This document shows positions 30,185 to 38,494 of a DNA stretch of 64,000 nt, in pieces. Under the pieces are notes generated by a model. It was not told the origin of the DNA. It saw only the letters and a program-made list of their open reading frames with translations, and searched no databases. A program made the position numbers and the translations under genes. Position 1 is the first letter of the stretch, and each line of letters begins with the position of its first letter. Origin of the DNA: Sphingobacterium sp. B16(2022) (GTDB lineage: Bacteria > Bacteroidota > Bacteroidia > Sphingobacteriales > Sphingobacteriaceae); NCBI RefSeq assembly GCF_012030425.1, contig NZ_JAAUVN010000003.1:620001-684000 (forward strand), in the 5' to 3' direction.

Positions 30185-31387
30185 ATGAACATGAATCAAA
30201 CAAAACTGTATATATTCACATTACTCATGCTGATAGCAGCATTGAGTAGTTGCAAGGAGGAGTTTAAGACTGCTCAGGTAACTAATGCTACTGCTCCACA
30301 ACCTGTAAGCAATGTCCAGGTCGAAAATTTACCGGGAGCAGCCCGTCTCCATTACACACTTCCCAAAGATCAGGATCTGCTTTATGTACGCGCGACATAC
30401 ACTTTGGCATCTGGTCAAGAAATGGAGGTAAAATCATCCTATTACAACAACTCGTTGCTTGTAGAAGGATTTGCGGATATGAAACCTCATGATATTAAAC
30501 TCTCTACCGTAAACCGCAGCGAAATTAGCTCAACACCGGTAACCATCCCGGTCACTCCATTGGAAAATCCGATCTGGGATACTTTTCGAAGTTTAGAAGC
30601 AATTGGAGCCTTCGGCGGAATACGGATCACTGCAGATAATGAAGAGGAAAAAAATCTGACCATTATGGTCATGGTGGATTCCTTAGGCGAGTGGGTTCCA
30701 TCTGTAGACAATATTTATACATCGACAAAACAGATCAATAGAACCATTCGCGGATTTGCCCCTAATCCGAAACAATTTGCGATCACCATACGCGATAAGT
30801 ACATGAATTTTACGGATACCATGGTGACCACCATTACACCCCTATTCGAAACTGCATTGCCAAAATCCCGTTATAATGCCATTAGTTTACCTACTGATGC
30901 TAAACAACAATATGCGTCGACAGGATTATCAAAAATGTGGGATAACGACATCATCAATTGGCCCAATATCTCACTCACTGACGTCACGATCAATGGTCCG
31001 CAATGGATCACTTTTGATACAGGAACTTTAGCCAAAATGAGTCGGATCGTCATCTGGAATTATCCGGAATACACCAATAATGGCCGGATGTATTACTATG
31101 GTGGAAATGTAAAAACTTTCGAAATCTGGGGTTCAGACAATCCTCCTTCAGATGGCAGTTGGAATAATTGGAAACTACTCGGAAACTTTGAAAGCAAAAA
31201 GCCTTCTGGATTACCGATGGGCCAGCAGACCGATGAAGACTACCAACTCGCCAATTCGGGACTTAGTTTCGATTTTGATGTCAGTGCTCCAAAGGTGCGC
31301 TATCTCCGCATAAAAACTTCAAAAAACTGGCAAGGTTCTTCATTTATGGCAATCGCAGAAGTTCAGGTATATGGAGACCCACGCTAA
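30185..31387 (+). CDS. DUF4959/DUF5000-type surface lipoprotein
   Basis: A 400-aa lipoprotein (lipobox LSSC). The N-terminal beta-rich region (about 30-125) resembles DUF4959, the middle a DUF5126-like part, and the C-terminal about 250-400 resembles DUF5000, a discoidin (F5/8 type C) like fold with GNVKTFEIWGSDNPPSDGSW and VRYLRIKTSKNWQGSSFMAIAEVQVYGD (quoted as separate conserved blocks). Discoidin-like domains generally bind glycans. By position after SusD it is probably a surface glycan-binding protein of this locus. Start MNMNQ could equally be Met3 (30191). Confidence 0.8.
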   Translation: MNMNQTKLYIFTLLMLIAALSSCKEEFKTAQVTNATAPQPVSNVQVENLPGAARLHYTLPKDQDLLYVRATYTLASGQEMEVKSSYYNNSLLVEGFADMKPHDIKLSTVNRSEISSTPVTIPVTPLENPIWDTFRSLEAIGAFGGIRITADNEEEKNLTIMVMVDSLGEWVPSVDNIYTSTKQINRTIRGFAPNPKQFAITIRDKYMNFTDTMVTTITPLFETALPKSRYNAISLPTDAKQQYASTGLSKMWDNDIINWPNISLTDVTINGPQWITFDTGTLAKMSRIVIWNYPEYTNNGRMYYYGGNVKTFEIWGSDNPPSDGSWNNWKLLGNFESKKPSGLPMGQQTDEDYQLANSGLSFDFDVSAPKVRYLRIKTSKNWQGSSFMAIAEVQVYGDPR

Positions 31388-31420
31388 CGGGGACCACCAT
31401 TTATTTTTAAGACAAAAATT

Positions 31421-32662
31421 ATGAAAACACAACTCATTAAAATAATAGGTAAGAGCATGTTGCTTGGCGTCGCGCTACTTCATCTTTTCAGCTGCTCAAA
31501 AAGTGATGATTATAAAAAATATCTACAAGATGGAGAAAAAAGCTATACTGGAAAAATAGATTCGATAAAAGTTTATTCTGGAAAAGAAAGAGTATATATC
31601 ACCGGTCTATTTATGGCTGATCCGAAAATCGAACGATTAAAAGTCTATTGGGACAATCGACAGGACTCCGCCGAGCTTAATATCAATAGAACGCCAGGAG
31701 TGGATACGTTAAAGTTATCTCTACCCATCCGAGAAGGGGTACATAATTTTGAATTTATCACTTTTGATGGACAAGGAAACAAATCACTCAGCGTTTTTAA
31801 AACAGGAATTTCCTATGGCGAAAGGTATGGATCTGGCTTACTCAATCGCCCTTACTACACGACAGGATATTTTGCTGGCGATCAAAACACCACCATTACT
31901 TGGGGCGGTATCGATTTGACCAGTGGAGCAACATTTACAGAAGTCGAGTACACCAATACTGCAGGAAAGCTGGTCATACAACGTGATTCGATCCATATCA
32001 GTGAAAGCATATTAAAAAACTATCTTCCTGGAAAACCATACCGTTATCGTACCCTGTTTATCCCCGATACCTTAAGTGTCGATACATTTTACACGAACTA
32101 TGTCACAGAGATATTGCCCAAAGAGATTTACTTCAAAAATATGAATTTCCCGTTCCAGACTTCTGCCATGGCAGGCAGCAGATGGGGAACTCCAGCAGAT
32201 TGGCAATTGAATGATGCCGCAAAAAACTTTAAACATACCGACAATAACTTCTATGGTGGAATAGAGATCCGCTCCAACCAGGCCTGTTTATCGTTCGAAG
32301 CAGGATGGTGGCAGTGGGCTACACCATCGCCAAACTTAGCTCCGATTGTCAATGGAAAAATGTATCAAACAACCAACCTTCAACCTGGAAAATATCGGTT
32401 TACCATTACTAAACTGGACAAAGGAGCTGCCGGAACAGTCCATTTAGTTGCTGCTAAGGGAACCCAATTACCTGACCAGGCTAATTTAGCAGCTGCAAGT
32501 TTAGCTTATAAAGTTATTTCAGGAACCGAGGCCGTACTGGAATTTAATTTATCTGAAGCAAGTGCCGTCACCATCGGACTGTTGGGTAACATGCCTGGAA
32601 CAGCGAGTGATGGATCATACATCAAGATCACAGGTAATATGACTTTTGAAGTTTTACCATAA
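31421..32662 (+). CDS. DUF4998/DUF5013-type surface lipoprotein
   Basis: A 413-aa lipoprotein (signal peptide ending LFSC). The N-terminal half, about 40-235, matches the DUF4998 pattern (YTGKIDSIKVYSGKERVYI, PIREGVHNFEF). The C-terminal part, about 265-410, is a jelly-roll-like DUF5013 region with KNFKHTDNNFYGGIEIRS and aromatic residues suited to carbohydrate contact. These lipoproteins usually sit beside DUF4959/DUF5000 proteins in Sus-like loci and are presumed glycan binders. It follows the previous gene by 33 bp in the same operon. Confidence 0.78.
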   Translation: MKTQLIKIIGKSMLLGVALLHLFSCSKSDDYKKYLQDGEKSYTGKIDSIKVYSGKERVYITGLFMADPKIERLKVYWDNRQDSAELNINRTPGVDTLKLSLPIREGVHNFEFITFDGQGNKSLSVFKTGISYGERYGSGLLNRPYYTTGYFAGDQNTTITWGGIDLTSGATFTEVEYTNTAGKLVIQRDSIHISESILKNYLPGKPYRYRTLFIPDTLSVDTFYTNYVTEILPKEIYFKNMNFPFQTSAMAGSRWGTPADWQLNDAAKNFKHTDNNFYGGIEIRSNQACLSFEAGWWQWATPSPNLAPIVNGKMYQTTNLQPGKYRFTITKLDKGAAGTVHLVAAKGTQLPDQANLAAASLAYKVISGTEAVLEFNLSEASAVTIGLLGNMPGTASDGSYIKITGNMTFEVLP

Positions 32663-32673
32663 AAAAAGAAAAC

Positions 32674-33906
32674 ATGAAAAAAAGATATTTCTATCTGCTT
32701 ATGCTCGGCTTAACTGTGCAGGCATGCGCCAAATCAACATCAGATCTGGTACCCGTAAAGCCAATCGAAAATCCAGAAGGAATTGCGCTTCCTGGTTTAG
32801 GACAATTAGCATTTTCCAATATCACCACTTCGGGAGCAATGGTTAAAGGAATGGTGACCAATAAAGGCGGTGCACTAGTCACCAATCGAGGTATTTGTTG
32901 GAGCACAAGTCCCAATCCCACGATTGAAAACAATCCGCACGAAGCTACGGTAAGTAAAGGATCAGGAGAATTTAGCGTTCAGCTCAATTCCCTCGTGCAA
33001 TCTACAACCTATTACATCAGACCTTATGCCAAAAACAAAGGTGGGGTAGCATACGGAGATCAGGTTACTTTAAAAACGGCAGATATACAATCCGTCAATT
33101 TTGCCCAAACACCGATGTTTATTATCGGTTCATCACGAGCGTATTACGATGTAGAAATCTTGAATAGCGGTGGTGGAGCAGTCACAGAGCGCGGCGTTTG
33201 TTGGGGCACAGAAGAAAATCCAACAATCACGCAAAACAAGGTTGCACATGGAGCAAACGGTATTGGCAAATTTCGAATCGGATTAACAAATTTAACTCCA
33301 CTGATGAACTACCATCTTCGCGCATATGCTATCAATGAAACCGGGGTGAGCTACGGAACCAATATTGCCTTTCGAACAATTAAGAAAGGTAACGTCACGT
33401 ATACATTCAACAAAGCAAGTAGCCCTACAGCGGAAGAGCTTGCCGCTTACTCACGCCTGCAAGTAGCAATTGACAGTGCCGTATGGTATGCGAATCAATA
33501 TACATCAGCGACTAAGCATGTATACCTTAATTATGTACCTGGAGTTGCTACCGCTGATGCGAATAATGAAGGATGGATGCGATTTGGAACAAATACTTCT
33601 TACCAAAATATCCGGACGATGCTACATGAAATGAACCATACATTTGGAACAGGCACAACAAGCTGGTGGTCACAGCAAGCAATAAGTGCTGGAAAATATC
33701 AATTTACCAATGGAAACAACATGTTAAAATTGATCAATTCAGATCAAAATGCGGTGATAAGTGGCGATAGCCAGCATTGGTGGCCATATGGTCTGAATCA
33801 AAATTCAGAAGTCAGTTCAAGTTGGGACTATGTGTACAACTGTCTGCTTATTGAAGCGATGCGTAAAGATGGGATGACGAGCCATAGCGGAAGTTATACA
33901 CCATAA
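32674..33906 (+). CDS. Lipoprotein with Fn3-like repeats and HExxH metalloprotease-like domain
   Basis: A 410-aa lipoprotein (signal peptide ending VQAC). Two similar beta-sandwich repeats follow (about 45-130 and 140-230; both contain RGxCWxTxxNPT and TYYIRPYAKN or NYHLRAYAIN). The C-terminal about 245-410 has LHEMNHTFGTGTTSWW (about 316-331), an HExxHxxGxG arrangement like that of metzincin-type zinc peptidases, and later GDSQHWWPYGLN (about 363-374), which could offer a further ligand. I have an impression of the same C-terminal pattern in secreted proteins of other phyla, but cannot check. It is the last gene of the HTCS-linked operon and the only candidate enzyme in it. Peptidase activity is inference. 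Confidence 0.65.
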   Translation: MKKRYFYLLMLGLTVQACAKSTSDLVPVKPIENPEGIALPGLGQLAFSNITTSGAMVKGMVTNKGGALVTNRGICWSTSPNPTIENNPHEATVSKGSGEFSVQLNSLVQSTTYYIRPYAKNKGGVAYGDQVTLKTADIQSVNFAQTPMFIIGSSRAYYDVEILNSGGGAVTERGVCWGTEENPTITQNKVAHGANGIGKFRIGLTNLTPLMNYHLRAYAINETGVSYGTNIAFRTIKKGNVTYTFNKASSPTAEELAAYSRLQVAIDSAVWYANQYTSATKHVYLNYVPGVATADANNEGWMRFGTNTSYQNIRTMLHEMNHTFGTGTTSWWSQQAISAGKYQFTNGNNMLKLINSDQNAVISGDSQHWWPYGLNQNSEVSSSWDYVYNCLLIEAMRKDGMTSHSGSYTP

Positions 33907-33953
33907 TTATTGTTTAAAGTTTTAAATCAACAATAAAATTAATTAAAGATCTT

Positions 33954-33985
33954 AAAGCCTCAATCTTCGGATTGGGGCTTTAATT
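33954..33985 (+). terminator. Terminator of the HTCS-linked operon
   Basis: A 12-bp stem AAAGCCTCAATC / GATTGGGGCTTT is capped by a stable C(TTCG)G tetraloop. It lies 48 bp after the last gene of the operon. Confidence 0.85.
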
Positions 33986-34660
33986 ATAATTTAAGTTCGA
34001 GTCTAAAAGTCTTTTCTCAAAAATAAGTTCCTGTTCATCTCCCATATATGCTGCCTTAGCTAAAAAATAATCGTCCCTGGAATAACTCTGTCATTTTTTT
34101 CTTACCTACAAACCATTTTGTCATCAAAAAATCTAAAAATAACATCTTTCTTACCATATATTTAATTCCCTTCCTATTTTTGAATCTATTTTCCTACTAA
34201 AATTAAAATAATAAACATCTATACCATAAATAGAAATACTTGTCAAAACAACAGATGCGCAAACTATTGTAGCAACACTACCAACATACATACAATCTAA
34301 AAACAGCATTTTCTATTCAAATTAACTATCAATATGCTGACCTATATCACTGTCTGTCTTAGCTAAAGATATCGTATTTAATATAAAAATCCTGCTACAA
34401 TACCAGAACCAACTCCTGTCACTGCCAAGCCTGACATTGTTAAATACAAAAAATTGGAAGTGGTATTACCATTTTGATACATAACTCCTATTGAGAGTGC
34501 CCCCCTTATCCACACCTATTTGCCGTAAGTCCGACAAAAAACATGAAACTCTTACGCGATAACAATCCGCGGTTCCTTATCCTCATAGATCTATACACCC
34601 GTAAGTCCTAAAATCTCTATAGCATCCTTTAACCCCTCGGAACCATACATTTGGCATTGA
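33986..34660. other. Gene-poor AT-rich stretch, possible decayed DNA
   Basis: No convincing gene. On the minus strand two short open frames with hydrophobic segments occur in a row: 34378-34482 (34 codons, starting MYQNGNTTSNF, ending GSGIVAGFLY) and 34151-34309 (52 codons, starting MLFLDCMYVGSVAT, ending GRELNIW). They could be tiny membrane proteins or relics. I do not recognise them. The stretch leads into an ORF6N-type gene relic at 34661. Confidence 0.3.
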
Positions 34661-34759
34661 AAAAGAAGAAATGTAGACCAGTTCTCTGATGAATTTATGT
34701 TTGAATTATTAGAAAAGGAATTTGAACATTTGAGATCACAAATTGTGACCTCAAAATAA
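34661..34759 (+). pseudogene. Relic of an ORF6N-domain (phage-type regulator) gene
   Basis: An open stretch without its own proper start translates to RRNVDQFSDEFMFEL followed by LEKEFEHLRSQIVTSK and a stop. This is the core of the ORF6N/KilA-N type DNA-binding domain found in phage and mobile-element proteins of Bacteroidota, which normally continues WGGxRYxPYAFTEQG. Here a TAA stop replaces the continuation, and an in-frame TGA lies just upstream (34658). Only about 32 codons remain of a protein usually 150-300 aa. It marks old mobile DNA. Confidence 0.65.
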
Positions 34760-34888
34760 GATAATAGAGGTGGAAATCTCTATTATTTTCAATATGTTCA
34801 AAGAACAAAAATTCTCAATGAGGATTGAAATCCTTACTATAAAAGACTTTCTGATGACCGCACACATACAATGTAAGCGACTTAGGCC

Positions 34889-35083
34889 CTATAAAAGCTG
34901 ATCTAGATCTATCCTGATCTCCAGGGGTAACATCAGATATACCGAGTTTTTTAAATTCTCTCTTTTAGGAACTCTCTCTCTAAAAATATTGCTAAATCCT
35001 TCATGGAGCCATTTTCCGTCATCTTCCAAATATGTGCTATATTTATTATCTAAAATTTCAATTATGTCTTTGCTATTTTTCAT
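34889..35083 (-). CDS. Small hypothetical protein (64 aa)
   Basis: A 64-aa charged, soluble open frame beginning MKNSKDIIEILDNKYSTYL and ending IRIDLDQLL. It starts 18 bp after the stop of another small gene on the same strand, which suggests a two-gene unit. I recognise no family. Composition is protein-like, but the surrounding DNA is decayed, so it may not be functional. Confidence 0.4.
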   Translation of the reverse strand: MKNSKDIIEILDNKYSTYLEDDGKWLHEGFSNIFRERVPKRENLKNSVYLMLPLEIRIDLDQLL

Positions 35084-35101
35084 TTGTTCAGTTATTTATT
35101 T

Positions 35102-35350
35102 TTATTGATTCTCCTCTATATTTCCTGAGTCGTTTGTAGCCCTAGTTTGTGTCTTAGAATTGTTCAATTGTAACATCCCCTCCTTTTCATCTCGGATATT
35201 TTTTAGACATTTAATAATAGTGGAGGCTGCAACTTCATATTTCTCTACAGCCTCATTTAACAATAAGTAACCATTTATTATATCTGAAATTGCAGATTGT
35301 AGCCGAGCTTTATTCGACACTCTCTTTGAATCATTATTATTCCTTTCCAT
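35102..35350 (-). CDS. Small protein with helix-turn-helix-like segment (82 aa)
   Basis: An 82-aa protein. Residues about 20-52 (SAISDIINGYLLLNEAVEKY then EVAASTIIKCLKNI) resemble the Psq/transposase-type helix-turn-helix pattern G-x-x-L-x-E-A-x-x-x-Y-x-V-x-x-S-T-I. It could be a small regulator or a transposase-derived fragment. It is transcribed away from the peptide gene at 35805 and precedes the 64-aa gene. Function not known. Confidence 0.45.
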   Translation of the reverse strand: MERNNNDSKRVSNKARLQSAISDIINGYLLLNEAVEKYEVAASTIIKCLKNIRDEKEGMLQLNNSKTQTRATNDSGNIEENQ

Positions 35351-35464
35351 TGTAGTTTATTTTGGTTTACAATTTATTGTAAACTCCTAAATCATGAAAT
35401 ATCCATAACAAAGATGATTCCTTTTACAAAAAAAATGCGCTTTCTTAACATCTCATTGTCGTCC

Positions 35465-35688
35465 TGTAGAGGCCTCATTACAACATGTAGTTTTCTTTCT
35501 ACAACATATTGATAAATAAAGCTTAATTATTCATAAAAAATCTGCCTCATTAAATACAAGGGGAAACACACATGTGTAAACATGTAATTTTATTAACCAT
35601 TTAATATAAAACATATTTAAATACTAAAATATACACAAACAAGTTAACACGTAGCTATTTCACTACATGATGTCAACCCGCCTCTACA
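35465..35688. repeat. 224-bp structure bounded by interrupted inverted repeats
   Basis: The outer arms TGTAGAGGC (35465-35473) and GCCTCTACA (35680-35688) are exact complements. Ten bases further in on both sides are CATGTAG (35484-35490) and CTACATG (35663-35669). Eight bases further in on each side is another CTAC/GTAG pair. The matching register on both sides shows one common interrupted arm. The interior is AT-rich and has no gene and no clear TAnnTTTG box. It lies just upstream of the peptide/fimbrillin genes. It may be a degenerate invertible segment or a MITE-like element; the intervening bases do not match, so present-day inversion is uncertain. Confidence 0.5.
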
Positions 35689-35732
35689 AATAAAACATAA
35701 ACAATTATAATACAGTTCGTTTTACTATTTAT

Positions 35733-35757
35733 GGTTGTAGTATTGCTGTCACAATAG
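35733..35757. promoter_or_regulatory. Dyad upstream of the YVxP peptide gene
   Basis: GTAG-TATTG-CTGTCA-CAATA-G-CTAC forms an imperfect inverted repeat about 50 bp before the start at 35805. It could be an operator or a leader hairpin. No T tract follows, so it is not a terminator. Confidence 0.3.
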
Positions 35758-35804
35758 CTACTGTACCAAATAAATTAAGAACATCAAAATTAAAATTTTT
35801 AAGT

Positions 35805-35990
35805 ATGAAAAAACAAGAAAAACGCAAACCATATGTCGTGCCACGGGTCGATGCTACGGTTGTTGTATTAGAACAGGGCATTGCCGCAGGATCTGCGTCG
35901 GTCAACCCTGGAGACTCGTCCAATCCTTCCAATCCTAAAACTGAAGATTGGTTTGATGGTGGTGGTCAGAACTCGGACTTTGATATTTAA
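35805..35990 (+). CDS. Small YVxP-motif peptide, copy 1
   Basis: A 61-aa protein: basic start MKKQEKRKPYVVPRVDATVV, then VLEQGIAAGSASV and an acidic, Gly/Ser/Pro-rich tail ending GGGQNSDFDI. It shares its N-terminal pattern K-x-Y-V-x-P-[KR]-[IV]-[DE] with the peptide at 55781. Small proteins of this kind are common in Sphingobacteriaceae beside secreted or fimbrial-type genes; their role is not established as far as I know. It lies 24 bp before the fimbrillin-like lipoprotein gene and is surely co-transcribed with it. No signal peptide or membrane helix is visible. Confidence 0.7.
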   Translation: MKKQEKRKPYVVPRVDATVVVLEQGIAAGSASVNPGDSSNPSNPKTEDWFDGGGQNSDFDI

Positions 35991-36014
35991 TATTCCAGCA
36001 AATTAAAAGACAAG

Positions 36015-37730
36015 ATGAAAAGTATAATATCAAATAACATAAGAAAAAACATATCCGGATTGGCTGTATTTTGCTTATTACTCACCAGTTTCACATCCTG
36101 CTCTTCGAAAGATGAACAGATGGCTCCAGCTGGAGACGGCGCAGTATTAAAAGTTGGTGTGAAAGGAATAGAAGAAGCAATAGTCGGCGGAATACCTAGT
36201 AACTTAAAAATGTCCAATAAAGGAAATAGCGGCATTAATAAGCAATCGTTGGTATCTTTGGGGGGTGTAGACGCATTTGTGGATTTTGGAGAAGGTACGG
36301 TCGGTCAGGAAGCTCCATTGGAAGCAAAGACTAGCTCATCCGATACTTTAAGCAAGAAAGCTGCCTCAAGTACAACGAAGGCAGCATCTTCTTCAATGGA
36401 AAATAACACTAGATTCCGACTTCTGATCTATGATGCGACTCATACTTTAGTGGTGAATCAAGTTGCTACTTCAGGAGTCGATCCACAAATCAAGGTAGAC
36501 GCCAATAAGAAATATACTTGGTACGCATTTTCTGTAAATGAAAAGAATGCAAGTGTTCCAGATATTAATGGCGCCGGAGTAATCTCCCGTAGTGGACTAG
36601 AAAACAAAGATGTCTTGTATGCTTCAGGCAATGTCAATACTGTAAACGGTGAAAATTATTTGGATATTACATTTAAGCGCATGACTGCTAGAATTCAAGT
36701 CAAATTGAATGTTAGAGGGCTTTTTGCCAGAATAGAAAATAGTACAAGCATTTCATTAGTTAAAAGCAGCTCAAATACGACTGTTTTGCAAATGGGTGAT
36801 TTGAATATGCTAACAGGGCAGTTTAATAATGTGGTGAATGTAGATAAAGCAGTGTTAGCATCGTCAATGGTGGGGGAAAATGGAAATCCTGCCAATACAG
36901 TTAAAGTCGCAAGCTTCTTTACATTAAATACGGCAACAATTCCTGCCAATAGCTTCAAGATGAAATTAAACACTTTAAAAGTAACATTAGACGATACACG
37001 TGTAAGAACATTTACTCCAGTAACATATACTTATCCAGGAGCTTATAGCCCTACAATAGGCAGCACCTACGGATTGAATATCCGCCTTATTGAATCTCCT
37101 GTTAAAGTTAACGGTGTTTTATGGGCACGATCCAATCTGGTGTATAACGCAAATGAGATGGACCGTTATAGATTAAAATCTAATCCAGGGGGGTCAACTC
37201 CAGCGACAAAAGATACTGAATTTTGGAATTGGAAGTCCGCTACACCTACTGGGACAGCTAACAGTGTTGACCCTTGTACATCCGTCTATCCAGCAGGCAC
37301 TTGGCGTATGTCGACAAAGAAAGAGTGGGAGGCCGCAGGACAACCTGATAATAAACAAGAGGTGTTGGGACTATTCTGGGGTGCGCAATATGCTTATAAG
37401 TGGAATAGAGATAGTGACTACCCCGCTAATCCTGCTTATGATGACAATGATCTTACGTTATCATTTGGAGGCTACCGTACTAAACCAAACGTAACTGGTG
37501 GAGGAACATCAGTAGTGGGAAGTCCAGGTGGTATCGCTTTAGGTGCTTTTGCTTCTGGTGAATGTCATTATTGGACTTCAGACAATAGAGACTCCAATAC
37601 ATCGTATGCTGTGAAGTCTGCCTTCACAAGAGTTGCATGGTTATTTTCTTGGGGAAATGTAACCTACCCTAATAACAATAATGCCGAGGGCAGGAACATC
37701 CGCTGTGTAAGACAAATTGTTAATAATTAA
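36015..37730 (+). CDS. Fimbrillin-like lipoprotein with C-terminal FISUMP domain
   Basis: A 571-aa lipoprotein (signal peptide ending FTSC, then SSKDEQMAPAGDG). About 40-360 looks like the Bacteroidota fimbrillin/FimA-Mfa family (RFRLLIYDATHTLVVNQVAT, KKYTWYAFSVNE, ITFKRMTARIQVKLN). About 375-570 is a FISUMP (Fibrobacter succinogenes major paralogue) domain with GVLWARSNL, DPCTSVYPAGTWRMSTKKEW, HYWTSDNRDSNTSYAV and NAEGRNIRCVRQ. Probably a surface adhesin or pilus-tip-type protein; the ligand is unknown. It is preceded by a YVxP peptide and followed by a hairpin, so it forms a two-gene unit. Confidence 0.8.
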   Translation: MKSIISNNIRKNISGLAVFCLLLTSFTSCSSKDEQMAPAGDGAVLKVGVKGIEEAIVGGIPSNLKMSNKGNSGINKQSLVSLGGVDAFVDFGEGTVGQEAPLEAKTSSSDTLSKKAASSTTKAASSSMENNTRFRLLIYDATHTLVVNQVATSGVDPQIKVDANKKYTWYAFSVNEKNASVPDINGAGVISRSGLENKDVLYASGNVNTVNGENYLDITFKRMTARIQVKLNVRGLFARIENSTSISLVKSSSNTTVLQMGDLNMLTGQFNNVVNVDKAVLASSMVGENGNPANTVKVASFFTLNTATIPANSFKMKLNTLKVTLDDTRVRTFTPVTYTYPGAYSPTIGSTYGLNIRLIESPVKVNGVLWARSNLVYNANEMDRYRLKSNPGGSTPATKDTEFWNWKSATPTGTANSVDPCTSVYPAGTWRMSTKKEWEAAGQPDNKQEVLGLFWGAQYAYKWNRDSDYPANPAYDDNDLTLSFGGYRTKPNVTGGGTSVVGSPGGIALGAFASGECHYWTSDNRDSNTSYAVKSAFTRVAWLFSWGNVTYPNNNNAEGRNIRCVRQIVNN

Positions 37731-37786
37731 ATCCATAAAAGCTTTGAATCTATAAGCTTTTGTGGATTGGCAGAAGTCAATATTTT

Positions 37787-37824
37787 AATTTTGCCCTGAG
37801 TTTATTATTTCTCAGGGTAAAATT
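37787..37824 (+). terminator. Hairpin after the fimbrillin-like gene
   Basis: A 14-bp stem AATTTTGCCCTGAG / CTCAGGGTAAAATT with one G-T pair and a 10-base loop. It lies 56 bp after the stop. The T tract is poor, so it may instead be an mRNA-stabilising hairpin. Confidence 0.6.
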
Positions 37825-37903
37825 AGATTGCAAAATCTTCCTGTCTTGTGCTTACGTTAATTTCTAGATCTGTTTGCAAAGGAAACTCGGATTTTTCATT
37901 GAT

Positions 37904-38240
37904 TTAACCCTTATTCCATAATCCATTTAGCTTCGACCAAAACGGAGCTGTTCTTCTGACGGCGAGAATAATAAAAAATAACCATGAATCCTCCTCTGGG
38001 ACATTTTTCCATCTATATCCCAAATTGTCATTCACAGTTCCATGTTCATCTCCCACAACAACATAATTAATCTGTTTAAATCATATTTAATTCTTTCGTC
38101 GAGATTCGACAATAGCGGCTTCCTTCTGCTAAAGGGGCACCAAGAATAGTTGCTGTATCATAATATCCAACGCCCTATAAGAACAAAAGATCCCGCTTCG
38201 CTACAAGCATCCTGAGCGAATAAGGGCTGTCGCTATATTC
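37904..38240 (-). pseudogene. Possible relic of a second FISUMP-type gene
   Basis: The minus strand between two genes holds a broken frame. One piece reads YYDTATILGAPLAEGSRY then CRISTKELNMI before a stop. After a frame shift another reads VVVGDEHGTVNDNLGYRW then KNVPEEDSWLFF and finally WSKLNGLWNKG before a stop. The order (RxSTKEx motif, then GYxW, then an aromatic C-terminal block) resembles the FISUMP domain in the neighbouring 36015 gene. It is disrupted by at least one stop and one frame shift. The identification is tentative. Confidence 0.35.
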
Positions 38241-38381
38241 CAACTGGATAACTTCTTAAAACTGTAGCAAACAGAACTCCGGTCCAAATCGTCCCCTTGA
38301 ATCTTTATAGCTAAAATTCAAAAGAAGCTAAATTTAAAAATACGTTTTTTTGCATGCAAAATTTAAAATTACCTTATTCTA

Positions 38382-38435
38382 TATTTAGATTGATTAAAAA
38401 TAATTTTAAAAACACGTTTTTTTAAGCTAATTTTG
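38382..38435 (+). promoter_or_regulatory. Candidate promoter with Fur-like dyad for the TonB/peroxidase cluster
   Basis: TAATTTTG at 38428-38435 matches the Bacteroidota -7 consensus TAnnTTTG. About 26 bp upstream, TATTTAGATTGATTAAAAATA (38382-38402; arms TATTT and AAATA with further partial symmetry) resembles iron-box-like sites seen before TonB receptor genes in this phylum. The -33 TTTG element is not clear. The next start codon is at 38495. The rest of the 764-bp gap is taken by the hairpin at 37787 and a gene relic. Confidence 0.4.
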
Positions 38436-38494
38436 GCACCATCTTAATTCAGCTATTATAGCACAAGCTGAATTATGCATTTTTATGCATGCTT

